Below, in pieces: positions 25,008 to 32,800 of a stretch of 64,000 nucleotides of DNA. The notes below the pieces were generated by a model. The model made no database searches and had not been told where the DNA came from. It worked only from the letters and a program-made list of their open reading frames with translations. Position numbers and translations under genes: made by a program. This DNA is from Paucibacter sp. B2R-40 (GTDB lineage: Bacteria > Pseudomonadota > Gammaproteobacteria > Burkholderiales > Burkholderiaceae_C). Position 1 is the stretch's first letter, and each line of letters begins with the position of its first letter. Location of the stretch: contig NZ_JAJIRP010000011.1 in NCBI RefSeq assembly GCF_025717555.1, positions 62,001 to 126,000 on the forward strand, in the 5' to 3' direction.

Positions 25008-25241
25008 ATGAAAAACACTGTGCTGATCGCCTCGCTGCTGCTGACCCTGGGCCTGACGGCCTGCGAAAAGCCGACGACCGTCGTCAATGTGCCGCCTCCA
25101 GCCGAGCCCGTTGCTGGCCCGGCCGGCCCAAGCGGAGCGACCGGCATGACAGGACCACAAGGCGCCAGCGGTGCCACTGGGACACAAGGCGGCACGGCCG
25201 TGATTGTGGTCACGCCTCCAGCCTCCGCGGTGCAGAACTGA
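25008..25241 (+). CDS. Small lipoprotein with collagen-like repeats
   Basis: A 77-residue protein with signal peptide and lipobox LTACEK (near residue 19), a proline-rich linker, then about nine Gly-X-Y triplets (GPA GPS GAT GMT GPQ GAS GAT GTQ GGT) and a hydrophobic end (AVIVVTPPASA). Collagen-like repeats can form trimeric stalks at the cell surface; nine triplets is short for a stable helix. AAGGA precedes the ATG. It is probably cotranscribed with the 25272 gene. Confidence 0.75.
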   Translation: MKNTVLIASLLLTLGLTACEKPTTVVNVPPPAEPVAGPAGPSGATGMTGPQGASGATGTQGGTAVIVVTPPASAVQN

Positions 25242-25271
25242 TCCCCTCCCTCAACATTCAAGGAGAACACC

Positions 25272-25430
25272 ATGAGCTTAGGCACGATACTTTTGATCGT
25301 TTTGATTCTGATGCTGATTGGCGTCTTCCCAGCATGGCCACATAGCCGCGGCTGGGGTTATGGGCCAACCGGCGGCCTGGGTCTCGTGGTGGTGATCATC
25401 TTGGTCTTGCTGCTGCTGGGCCGCATCTAG
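25272..25430 (+). CDS. DUF3309-like small membrane protein
   Basis: A 52-residue protein with two hydrophobic helices (beginning MSLGTILLIVLILMLIGV, and a C-terminal VVVIILVLLLLGRI) joined by a WPHSRGWGYGPTGG turn. This pattern fits the DUF3309 family of tiny membrane proteins. AAGGAGAA precedes the ATG. It lies 30 bases after the collagen-like gene and 8 before the next gene. Confidence 0.75.
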   Translation: MSLGTILLIVLILMLIGVFPAWPHSRGWGYGPTGGLGLVVVIILVLLLLGRI

Positions 25431-25438
25431 GTCTTGCC

Positions 25439-26812
25439 ATGCGCGCACAGGGCGAAGGCAGATGGCTTGGTTCGAGATGGCTTGTTAGCCCAGGCCTGAG
25501 TCTGAGCTTAATCCTTGCCCTGAGCGCCTGTGGTGACCTGGCCACGCAGCCTTTGGCGGCCGGCAGCGGCCCGCGGCCGAACTTGCCCCCGCCGGTGAGC
25601 AGCAACTTGCCCACCGTCCATATTGCACCCGCCATTGGGTGGCCCAAGGGGGTTGCGCCTGTCGCAGCCCTGGGCCTGCAAGTACAAGCCTTTGCCCGTG
25701 GGCTCGAGCACCCACGGACTTTGCTGGTACTGCCCAATGGCGATGTGCTGGTGGCCGAGAGCAATGCGCCGGCCAAGCCGGCACAGGACGCAGGTCTGGG
25801 CGCCTGGGTGAAAGGGCTGGTGATGGGCCTGATGATGCAACGCGCCGGCGCGGGCGTGCCCAGCGCCGACCGCATCACGCTGCTGCGCGATAGTGACGGT
25901 GACGGCGTCGCCGATGTGCAAGCGCCGCTGCTGGAGAACCTGCACTCTCCCTTCGGCATGGCCTTGATCGGCAGCGATTTGTATGTGGCCAACACGGACG
26001 CCCTGCTCCGCTTCGCCTACATACCCGGCAGCACCCGCATCAGCGGCGGCGCCGTCAAGGTGATGGACTTGCCTGGCGGCCCTATCAACCACCATTGGAC
26101 CAAGAACATCATCGCCAGCCCCGATGGCCAGCATCTCTACATCACGGTGGGCTCCAACAGCAATGTCGGCGAGCGCGGGCTGGCCGCCGAGGCGGGCCGG
26201 GCCGCCATCTGGGAGTTGGACCTCAACACCGGCGCCAGCCGCATCTTCGCCAGCGGCTTGCGCAACCCCAACGGCATGGCCTGGGCCTTCGATGGCACGG
26301 GCGAAGCGCATCTGTGGACCGTGGTCAACGAGCGCGATGAGCTCGGCAGCGACTTGGTGCCCGACTACCTCACGTCGGTACAAGACGGTGCCTTCTATGG
26401 CTGGCCCTTCAGCTACTTTGGCCAGCATGTGGACGCTCGCGTGCAGCCGCCTGCGCCAGAGCAAGTGGCCCGCGCCGTGGTGCCCGACTTCGCGCTGGGC
26501 GCGCATACCGCATCGCTGGGCCTGGCCTCATCCAAGGGCAACAGCCTGTCGGCGCTCTATGCCGAGGGCATGTTCATCGGCCAGCATGGCTCCTGGAATC
26601 GGCGCCCGCACAGCGGCTACAAGGTGGTGTTCGTGCCCTTTGCCCAGGGTCAGGCAATTGATGGCCCGGTGCTGGATGTCTTGACCGGATTCCTCAACGC
26701 CGACGGTGAGGCTCTTGGCCGCCCGGTCGGCGTGGCGCTGGACCGCAGCGGCGCACTGCTGGTGGCCGATGACGTCGGCAATGTGATCTGGCGCGTCAGC
26801 GCACGCCCTTGA
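25439..26812 (+). CDS. Sorbosone dehydrogenase-like periplasmic beta-propeller lipoprotein
   Basis: A 457-residue protein with an N-terminal signal and lipobox LSACGD (near residue 31), then a six-bladed beta-propeller of the soluble glucose/L-sorbosone dehydrogenase (GSDH) type: LVAESNAP, TVGSNSNVGERG, ASGLRNPNGMAW, NERDELGSDLVPDY. Members with PQQ oxidise sugars or aldehydes in the periplasm; whether PQQ binds here is not shown. It is close to the PLD gene (17 bases). Confidence 0.82.
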   Translation: MRAQGEGRWLGSRWLVSPGLSLSLILALSACGDLATQPLAAGSGPRPNLPPPVSSNLPTVHIAPAIGWPKGVAPVAALGLQVQAFARGLEHPRTLLVLPNGDVLVAESNAPAKPAQDAGLGAWVKGLVMGLMMQRAGAGVPSADRITLLRDSDGDGVADVQAPLLENLHSPFGMALIGSDLYVANTDALLRFAYIPGSTRISGGAVKVMDLPGGPINHHWTKNIIASPDGQHLYITVGSNSNVGERGLAAEAGRAAIWELDLNTGASRIFASGLRNPNGMAWAFDGTGEAHLWTVVNERDELGSDLVPDYLTSVQDGAFYGWPFSYFGQHVDARVQPPAPEQVARAVVPDFALGAHTASLGLASSKGNSLSALYAEGMFIGQHGSWNRRPHSGYKVVFVPFAQGQAIDGPVLDVLTGFLNADGEALGRPVGVALDRSGALLVADDVGNVIWRVSARP

Positions 26813-26829
26813 AGCCGGCAAGGTCTGCC

Positions 26830-28251
26830 ATGCGGCGCGGGACATGTCTTTGCCTGATGCTGCTGAGTCTGCTCGGTGTGCTGGGACTGACTTGCTGCGC
26901 CGGGCTGCCTACGCTCACGCCCGAACTCTCGCGTCGCGCCCGGCCGCCCCCCGCTGTGGACGGACCCGGCGGGCCCTTGTCGGCGATCCAGGCCAAGGCG
27001 GTCTTGCAGCGTCTGAGCCAGCAAGGCGAACAGACACAAGAAACAGGTATTTTCGAGCGCCATCTGGCCTTGGAAGAAGCCATCAACGGCAGACCCTTGA
27101 GCGCCGGCAATGCGGTAGAGCTGCTGCAGGACGGGCCAGCTACTTACCGCGCGATGTATGCGGCCATCCTGGCGGCGCAGGATCACATCAATATGGAAAC
27201 CTATATCCTCGACGACGATGAGGTCGGCCAGCGTTTCGCGCAGGCCTTGATCGCCAAGCAGGCCGAGGGCGTGCAGGTCAATTTGCTGCGCGACAGCGCC
27301 GGCACCATGGCCACGCCGAGCGCCTTTTTCGAGCGCCTGAGCGCGGCGGGCGTGCAAGTGCTCGAGTTCAACCCGCTCAACCCGGTCCAGGCCTTGAGCG
27401 GCAGCGGCGACTGGGAACTCAACCAGCGCGATCACCGCAAGCTGCTGGTGGTGGACGGGCGCATTGCCTTTCTGGGCGGCATCAATATCAGCAGCGTCTA
27501 TTCGGGCGGCTCCTTCAAGTCGGGCTCGCGGGCGGCCAAAAAAGCTAACGCCAAAACCGGACTGGCCTGGCGCGACACCGATCTGCAATTGCAAGGTCCG
27601 GTGGTGGCCGATCTGCAGCGGCTCTTCATGGCCAGCTGGGGGGCGCAAAATGGTCCGGCGTTGGCTGACAGGAAATACTTCCCGCCGCTGCCGGCGATGG
27701 GCCGGGCAGTGGTTCGCGCGATCGGCAGCTCGCCGGATGAGCCCTTCAGCCTGATCTACGCCACGCTGCTGTCAGCGATTGCCAGCGCCGAAACCAGCGT
27801 GCACCTGAGCAATGCCTATTTCGTACCCGACCCGCAATTGCTGAAGGCGCTGGCCGATGCAGCGCAGCGCGGTGTTGACGTCAAACTCATCCTGCCCGGC
27901 CAAACCGATTCCTGGCTGGTGCTGCAGGCCGGCCACGCCAGCTACGCGCCGCTGCTGCGAGCGGGGGTCAAGATCTTCGAGCGCCAGGGTGCCATCATGC
28001 ATGCCAAAACCGCGTCGATAGACGGCGTCTGGTCCACTGTTGGCTCCACCAATCTCGACTGGCGCAGCTTCTTGCACAACCAGGAGTTGAACGCAGTAGT
28101 GCTGGGAGCGGACTTTGGCGGGCAGATGCACCAGCAATTCGAGCGAGACTTGCAAGCCTCGACCCAGATCAGCTGGGCGACGTGGCGAGACCGGCCTTGG
28201 TCGGCCAGGCTGCAAGAGTGGTTTGCCAATGTTTGGGCTTATTGGTTGTGA
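26830..28251 (+). CDS. Phospholipase D-family cardiolipin synthase-like protein
   Basis: A 473-residue protein with a membrane-targeting N-terminus (Cys-Cys-Ala at about 22-24 may be a lipobox) and two HKD motifs: DHRKLLVVDG and MHAKTASIDG. It should make cardiolipin or transfer phosphatidyl groups; nuclease or lipase activity is possible in the superfamily. ATG at 26830 follows AAGG; an in-frame TTG at 26809 is less likely. Its 3' end overlaps the convergent gene by 13 bases. Confidence 0.85.
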   Translation: MRRGTCLCLMLLSLLGVLGLTCCAGLPTLTPELSRRARPPPAVDGPGGPLSAIQAKAVLQRLSQQGEQTQETGIFERHLALEEAINGRPLSAGNAVELLQDGPATYRAMYAAILAAQDHINMETYILDDDEVGQRFAQALIAKQAEGVQVNLLRDSAGTMATPSAFFERLSAAGVQVLEFNPLNPVQALSGSGDWELNQRDHRKLLVVDGRIAFLGGINISSVYSGGSFKSGSRAAKKANAKTGLAWRDTDLQLQGPVVADLQRLFMASWGAQNGPALADRKYFPPLPAMGRAVVRAIGSSPDEPFSLIYATLLSAIASAETSVHLSNAYFVPDPQLLKALADAAQRGVDVKLILPGQTDSWLVLQAGHASYAPLLRAGVKIFERQGAIMHAKTASIDGVWSTVGSTNLDWRSFLHNQELNAVVLGADFGGQMHQQFERDLQASTQISWATWRDRPWSARLQEWFANVWAYWL

Positions 28252-28715
28252 GGCCCGCGCGCGGGAGCGTCAGCAGTGGCTGGACCGGCAGTGGCAGTCG
28301 CAGGCGAAGGCGGTGCTTGCGTCATGGCCCCAAAAGCGGCCAGGCAAGCCTCCAGCGTAGCGCCACCGAGCGCCTTGGACAAGAGCTGTTGCGCCAGACC
28401 CGCCAGCAAGGCTGGCTTGAGCAAGCGCCAAGGCCGCGCCCACACCAGCAGCCCGCCCAGCGCCGCTGCGCCACAAACAAGCGCGAACGGATGACGCCGA
28501 GCCAGGGGCGACAAGCTGGCCTTGACAGCCGCCCCTAGCGGCTGCTGTTGCCACCAAGTTTTGCTCAACTCAAAAAGCAAGGCGGCCCCAGGCAAGGACT
28601 TCAAGCCGGCAAGATAGCCCCCGATGGCACCGACCGCAGGCCGCTCGCGCAAACTATTGCGCAAACTCTCCCGCGACGAAGCCAAGCGCGCCAGTGCCGT
28701 CGAAGGCGGCTTCAC
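28239..28715 (-). CDS. Unknown helical membrane-associated protein
   Basis: A 158-residue protein starting at GTG, whose codon overlaps the stop of the upstream gene (GTGA at 28715-28712). It has a hydrophobic pair of helices (FALVCGAAALGGLLVWA and WRLLKPALLAGLAQQLL) and an alanine/proline-rich tail. Together with the next two genes upstream it forms a DUF883/holin-like small cluster typical of Burkholderiales. Function unknown. Confidence 0.65.
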   Translation of the reverse strand: MKPPSTALARLASSRESLRNSLRERPAVGAIGGYLAGLKSLPGAALLFELSKTWWQQQPLGAAVKASLSPLARRHPFALVCGAAALGGLLVWARPWRLLKPALLAGLAQQLLSKALGGATLEACLAAFGAMTQAPPSPATATAGPATADAPARGPHNQ

Positions 28716-29116
28716 AGGGCAGCGCCCGCAGCCGCTGTCGCGCCCACCAACATGGCTCGGTCGGTCGCCAACTGGTGGCGCAGATTCGCAAAAAAGACGC
28801 CATCGCTGCTGCGCGATGCCGCAGCGGCGCGCCAGCAGTACAACGCCAAGACCAGCGGCAGCAATGGCACGCACAAGAGCAGCCAAGCGCTGTGGATCTG
28901 CGCCGCTGGCGTGACCGCCCACAGCAGCAGCGCCACACCCGCCAAACCAACACCCAGGGCGACGCTACACATCACCACCGCATGCAGCACAAAACGCCGA
29001 CGCAGCGCCTGCTTGGCCTGCCCGAATTCATCACCGAACAAGTCGGCATAGGCCTGCGCATGCTCGGCCAGCGCTTGCGGCTGCGTGGAAAACAAATGAA
29101 GCAGCGCGTGCAGCAT
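28712..29116 (-). CDS. Phage-holin-like (DUF1469-type) membrane protein
   Basis: A 134-residue protein with an N-terminal amphipathic helical part (ALAEHAQAYADLFGDEF) and two transmembrane helices at about residues 45-65 and 75-92. This fits the holin superfamily III-like proteins commonly encoded after DUF883 genes. It is coupled to the downstream gene by GTGA and lies 32 bases after the DUF883 gene. Not evidence of a prophage. Confidence 0.7.
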   Translation of the reverse strand: MLHALLHLFSTQPQALAEHAQAYADLFGDEFGQAKQALRRRFVLHAVVMCSVALGVGLAGVALLLWAVTPAAQIHSAWLLLCVPLLPLVLALYCWRAAAASRSSDGVFFANLRHQLATDRAMLVGATAAAGAAL

Positions 29117-29148
29117 GAGGGCGGGCCTTCAATCAGTGTCGACGCTAC

Positions 29149-29526
29149 TCAGCCGCGCGAGCGGTTCAGCAGGCCGACCAAGGCCATCAGCGCGGCGCCG
29201 GTGGCCGCAGCCATCAACACCGACTTGACCGGCTCGGCGCGGATGTAGTGCGTGGTGTTGGTACCTGCGCGCATCGCTTGGTCGCGCAGCCGCATCGACT
29301 GGTCCCGCAAGGCATCGACCGTGTTGTGGGCGAAGTTGCTGGCCCGGTCGCTGGCCTGATGCAAGATTGGCGAAGCTTGATCGCGCAATTCCTGCACGCC
29401 GCCGGCCAAGCCGTCGAGCGCTTCTTGTGCCAACACCTGAGTCGCATGCAAGGCTTGCTCGGCCGCGCTGCCGGCGTGATCCAGGCTGTTATTGGAGAGG
29501 GGTGAAGTCTTGTTGCTTCCGAACAT
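29149..29526 (-). CDS. DUF883 (ElaB/YqjD-like) protein
   Basis: A 125-residue protein: a long amphipathic helix (about 20-85, ALDGLAGGVQELRDQASPIL) then a C-terminal transmembrane anchor (VLMAAATGAALMALVGLLN). ElaB/YqjD proteins bind ribosomes and tether them to the inner membrane in stationary phase. The ATG at 29526 is preceded by AAAGGAATC. First gene of the three-gene minus-strand cluster. Confidence 0.82.
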   Translation of the reverse strand: MFGSNKTSPLSNNSLDHAGSAAEQALHATQVLAQEALDGLAGGVQELRDQASPILHQASDRASNFAHNTVDALRDQSMRLRDQAMRAGTNTTHYIRAEPVKSVLMAAATGAALMALVGLLNRSRG

Positions 29527-29569
29527 GATGATTCCTTTGTGTAATGAAATGGGTGATTTGAATAAGGCG

Positions 29570-29734
29570 TTAGTTCTTGGCAATCAAGCCGAACAAGAAG
29601 CTGGCAACCGCCAACACCGCAAACACCACAAACAAGATCTTGGCGATGCCCACGGCACTGGCCGCGATGCCGCCGAAACCAAACAAGGCGGCGATCAGAG
29701 CGATCACGAAAAAGACGACGGCGTAATGCAGCAT
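29570..29734 (-). CDS. DUF1328 small membrane protein
   Basis: A 54-residue protein ([20 protein letters not shown]...) with two transmembrane helices separated by a glycine-rich turn. This matches the DUF1328 (YtjA-like) family. The start at 29734 follows CAGGAG. It sits between the DUF883 gene and the histidine-kinase gene on the same strand; a GacA-box-like sequence is 148 bases upstream. Confidence 0.82.
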   Translation of the reverse strand: MLHYAVVFFVIALIAALFGFGGIAASAVGIAKILFVVFAVLAVASFLFGLIAKN

Positions 29735-29881
29735 GGTGAACTCCTGTCGAGCCGCTTGGTGGGCTGAGTGATTGAGGTATCGCAGCCTTTGGGCTGCGGC
29801 ATGCCCCCAGTGTCTGCCCGGCTGCGCTCGCAGGCGATAGGCGAACTGGCTGAAGCGGGGTCGGACAATTCGGCGCCGGTT

Positions 29882-29899
29882 TGTAGGACGATCACCATC
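29882..29899. promoter_or_regulatory. Half of a GacA/UvrY-box-like site
   Basis: TGTAGG-ACGATC-ACCATC: the left arm is perfect and the first spacer bases equal those of the copy at 32625, but the right arm is degenerate. It lies upstream of the DUF1328 gene. Confidence 0.25.
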
Positions 29900-29925
29900 G
29901 CCGGCGAACAATGCCGGCGAGAGCG
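29889..29925. terminator. Hairpin after the histidine-kinase gene
   Basis: Arms ATCGCCGGC and GCCGGCGA with flanking GAT/ATC bases around a short AT-rich loop, just past the stop of the minus-strand kinase gene (29930). No long T-run. Confidence 0.4.
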
Positions 29926-29929
29926 ATCC

Positions 29930-31309
29930 TTATGCGACGCTGCCGTCGGCAGGCAGCAAGAGCTGGATCAAGGTGCCCTGCCCTTTTTCAGACACCACCG
30001 TCAAGCGCCCCCCCTCGGCCTCGACACGCACGCGCATGCCCAGCAGGCCATAGGTCGAGCGCGGTGTGTCCTCGGCATCAAAACCGACCCCGTCGTCCCG
30101 CACCGACACCGTCACCCAGCCAGCCTCCTGCTTCATGCCGACCCATATTTGGCTCGCCTGGGCATACTTTGAAACATTCGTGATGGCCTCTTGCATCACC
30201 CGGTAGACGACGATTTCGGTGCCGCTGGCGAGTGCAACCGGTTGCAAATCGCAATGCGCTTGCAGACCCTTGGCTTCGGCGAACTCGCGCACCAGGATCT
30301 CCACAGTGGGCAGCAGGCCCAGATTGCTCAGCGTCGACGGCCGCAGATCTTCGATGATGGTGCGCCCCAGCGCGATGCTGGCGTTGAGCGTGCCGACCAA
30401 ATGCGCCAAGCGCTCCAAGGCCTCGGCAACGCCCGGCGCGGCGGGCGCGGCCGCCGCAGTTTGACTCAGGCGCGACTTGATGCGGGCCGCGTCGAGCTTG
30501 GCCGAGGTCAGCAAGGCGCCCAACTCATCATGCAGATTGCGCGCCAGCCGGCCACGCTCATCTTCGCGGGCGGTCAGCAAATGCTGCGTCAACTCGGTCA
30601 ACATCAAAGTGCTGATGCCGGCCTCGTCTTGCAACTGATCTCTATCGTCTCGCAGCGTGCGACTGGAATCCTGCAGCTGTTGTTTCAGGATAAGGCTCTG
30701 GCGCACATACAAAAATAAGGCCAGCAAGCAGGCGGCGCAGAGCCCGGCCAGCCCGATCCGGTTGATCACCAGCGTTCTCGCCAGCGACGCTTGCTCCGCG
30801 GCCATGCGCTCGGTCTCAAGCCGCAGCAGTGCTGTGATATTGAGGCGGAACGCGTCCATATGGGACTTGCCGAAACCGCTCTTGACCAGTTGCCGAGCCT
30901 GCTCGCCTTGGCCCGCATCGGTCAACAGGAGGCCGCGCGCAAGCATGGCTTGCTTGGCATCCAAATGCAGCTGGGTGTCCGCCAGCAGCGCGGTGAAGGC
31001 GGGATCGCGGCCCAGTGCCAGTCCAAGTTCCTGCATGCCCTCCTTGCACACCGCCACACCATTCTCGTAGGGCTCTAGATAGACCTTGTCTGCGGTCAGC
31101 AAATAGTTACGCTGGCTCGTTTCAGCGTCCAGCAGTCCAACCAGCATCGTGCGGGTGATCAATTGGATCTTCCCCATCAGCGCCAATTCCTCCAAGCTGG
31201 ATGTGGCCCGCAAAAAGGAGTTTTCGCTAAGAAAGATGACGGCCACCGTCGCTGCGCAGGCCAATGGGATGATGAACGGACTGCGCCGAGCAACGGTGAG
31301 TAGATTCAT
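29930..31309 (-). CDS. NarL-type sensor histidine kinase with CHASE3-like input
   Basis: A 459-residue inner-membrane protein: transmembrane helix near 12-28, a helical periplasmic CHASE3-like domain (about 40-180), second transmembrane helix (about 185-203), coiled linker, HisKA_3 helix with LARNLHDELGALL (His near 260), then an ATPase domain (NVSKYAQA, DDGVGFD, YGLLGMRVRVE). It should phosphorylate the NarL-type regulator encoded divergently 56 bases away. The CHASE3 ligand is unknown. Confidence 0.88.
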   Translation of the reverse strand: MNLLTVARRSPFIIPLACAATVAVIFLSENSFLRATSSLEELALMGKIQLITRTMLVGLLDAETSQRNYLLTADKVYLEPYENGVAVCKEGMQELGLALGRDPAFTALLADTQLHLDAKQAMLARGLLLTDAGQGEQARQLVKSGFGKSHMDAFRLNITALLRLETERMAAEQASLARTLVINRIGLAGLCAACLLALFLYVRQSLILKQQLQDSSRTLRDDRDQLQDEAGISTLMLTELTQHLLTAREDERGRLARNLHDELGALLTSAKLDAARIKSRLSQTAAAAPAAPGVAEALERLAHLVGTLNASIALGRTIIEDLRPSTLSNLGLLPTVEILVREFAEAKGLQAHCDLQPVALASGTEIVVYRVMQEAITNVSKYAQASQIWVGMKQEAGWVTVSVRDDGVGFDAEDTPRSTYGLLGMRVRVEAEGGRLTVVSEKGQGTLIQLLLPADGSVA

Positions 31310-31330
31310 AAGCAGCCTTGGCCTGAATTC

Positions 31331-31347
31331 GTGGGATCATGGCCCAC
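31331..31347. promoter_or_regulatory. Palindrome between divergent kinase and regulator genes
   Basis: GTGGG-ATCATGG-CCCAC lies in the 56-base divergent gap and could be an operator for this two-component pair. A CTAG-CGCACA half-site of the Crp-like motif follows at 31355-31364. Confidence 0.3.
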
Positions 31348-31365
31348 AGGAGCGCTAGCGCACAC

Positions 31366-31998
31366 ATGATTCGTATTGCCATTGTTGATGACCACGCCAT
31401 CGTCCGAGCCGGCTTGCGCCAGTTTTTCGCCGATCAGATCGACTTCCAAGTGGTGGCCGAAGCCGCCACCGGCCGCGAGGCGATGGAGATCGTGCGCAAG
31501 GGCGAGATCGATGTGATCTTGCTGGATATTTCCATGCCCGACCAAAGCGGCATCGATGCGCTGGCCGCAATCAAGGCCCGCGCACCCGACTTGCCGGTGT
31601 TGATCCTGAGCGGCTTCCCCGAGGCGCATTACGCCACCACCTTGCTGCGCCAAGGCGCCAGCGCTTATCTGAACAAGGACTGCGACCCGGAAGAAATCAA
31701 TCGCGCCATCCGCACCGTGGTGCGCGGGCGCAAATACATCAGCGCCGGCGTGGCCGAACAGTTGGCCAACGGGCTGAGCAACGGCGGCGACCGCCCCGCG
31801 CATGAAAGCCTGTCGGAGCGCGAACTGCAGGTCTTCTTGCGCCTGGCCAAGGGCGAGACGATTGGCCATATGGCCGACAGCATGTCGCTCAGCGTCAAGA
31901 CAGTCAGCACCTATCGCACCCGGGTGATGGAAAAAATGAATCTGGCCTCCAACAGCGACCTGACCTATTACGCCTTGAAAAACGGCTTGATTCAATGA
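31366..31998 (+). CDS. NarL/FixJ-family response regulator (UvrY/GacA-like)
   Basis: A 210-residue regulator: receiver domain 1-120 with acidic pocket VDD (8-9) and phospho-acceptor D54 (ILLDISMPD), then a LuxR-type HTH (about 145-205, LSERELQVFLRLAKGETIG ... SVKTVSTYRTRVMEKM). Partner of the divergent kinase. The start at 31366 begins directly with the receiver strand; an in-frame ATG at 31339 adds nine residues. Sequence order and length match UvrY/GacA, which bind TGTAAG-N6-CTTACA. Confidence 0.88.
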   Translation: MIRIAIVDDHAIVRAGLRQFFADQIDFQVVAEAATGREAMEIVRKGEIDVILLDISMPDQSGIDALAAIKARAPDLPVLILSGFPEAHYATTLLRQGASAYLNKDCDPEEINRAIRTVVRGRKYISAGVAEQLANGLSNGGDRPAHESLSERELQVFLRLAKGETIGHMADSMSLSVKTVSTYRTRVMEKMNLASNSDLTYYALKNGLIQ

Positions 31999-32053
31999 TT
32001 TGACGGCGCCGCCGTCGGCGCATTGCAGGCCCATCAATGCGGGGCGGGCCATC

Positions 32054-32503
32054 TCAATCCAAGCCAGCGCAGCCGGTATCACCCGCCGCCAGGCGGCAGC
32101 AGTAGTCCAGCAAATCATCAATTTCGTTGGACTTGTCGAAGACCCGCGCCGCGCCCAGTTCCAAGCATTTGCGGCGCATCTCAAGGGTTGCATAGTTGCT
32201 TAAGACCACCAAGGTGTGGTGGCCGGGCATGGCTCCCGCCGCATTCAGCACGCCGATGCCAGAGCCCTGTTTCAAAAATATATCGACGATGGCCAAGTCA
32301 AAGCTATGCAGGTTTTGGTTCATCCACTGCAGCGCAGAGCTTTCATCTTCGGCCGTGCCGACGACTTCAATCGGGCCGAGTTCTTCCAGGGTTGCGATCA
32401 AATTTTCGCGGATGACTGGGCTGTCTTCGACGATATAGGTCTTGAGCTTAGACCTCAAGCGCGCGAGTTCAGGGGGGGCAGGAGCCGAGCATTCAGCATT
32501 CAT
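32054..32503 (-). CDS. Stand-alone receiver-domain response regulator
   Basis: A 149-residue protein of one receiver domain (about 22-140): TYIVEDSPVIRENL, phospho-acceptor Asp in LAIVDIFLKQGSG, conserved Ser/Lys region (VVLSNYAT, VFDKSNEIDDLL). No output domain, so it probably acts by protein contact, possibly with the nearby kinase. The start at 32503 lacks a good ribosome site; an upstream in-frame ATG at 32563 is an alternative. It is convergent with the NarL-type gene. Confidence 0.8.
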   Translation of the reverse strand: MNAECSAPAPPELARLRSKLKTYIVEDSPVIRENLIATLEELGPIEVVGTAEDESSALQWMNQNLHSFDLAIVDIFLKQGSGIGVLNAAGAMPGHHTLVVLSNYATLEMRRKCLELGAARVFDKSNEIDDLLDYCCRLAAGDTGCAGLD

Positions 32504-32624
32504 TTGGAGTGACGACGGGTTCGGCAAGGCCCGAACATATCCCGCTGAGCTTGGGGTCATGTGTGGATGCTCCGAGTGTGACAGCAAATGCACCAATGCC
32601 CCAGGTTGGACTTGCCCGGCTGTG

Positions 32625-32642
32625 TGTAGGACGAGCCCTACA
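32625..32642. promoter_or_regulatory. GacA/UvrY-box-like palindrome, perfect copy
   Basis: TGTAGG-ACGAGC-CCTACA, six-base perfect arms with a six-base spacer. It lies 122 bases upstream of the receiver gene and 159 bases from the crystallin gene on the other strand. It differs from TGTAAG-N6-CTTACA by one base per arm. Confidence 0.5.
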
Positions 32643-32662
32643 AGGCCGGCCCATAAGCCCGA

Positions 32663-32680
32663 CGTAGGACAGCAACTACG
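32663..32680. promoter_or_regulatory. GacA/UvrY-box-like palindrome, second copy
   Basis: CGTAGG-ACAGCA-ACTACG: its own arms pair as CGTAG/CTACG. Centre is 38 bases from that of the perfect copy. It ends 120 bases before the crystallin gene. Confidence 0.4.
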
Positions 32681-32800
32681 TGCGCCCAAGCGCCTGTCCG
32701 CTTCAAGCGCGAGCGACGCACTTGCACACTCCTGTTGCCGTTCGAATTTCGCCTCAGACCGAAATTCAGCGCGGAGCAAAACTCACTTCAGGAGACATCG

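Noticed and set aside
28716-28922. Upstream extension of the 28239-28715 gene
   Set aside because: It overlaps the holin-like gene in another frame; the GTGA junction supports the GTG start.
28712-29116. Possible prophage remnant because of a holin-like protein
   Set aside because: No other phage genes nearby; such proteins commonly accompany DUF883 genes in chromosomes.
31349-31364. Possible Crp-like site overlapping the start of the NarL-type gene
   Set aside because: Only the right arm CGCACA matches; the left arm GGAGCG is poor and the site is too close to the start codon.
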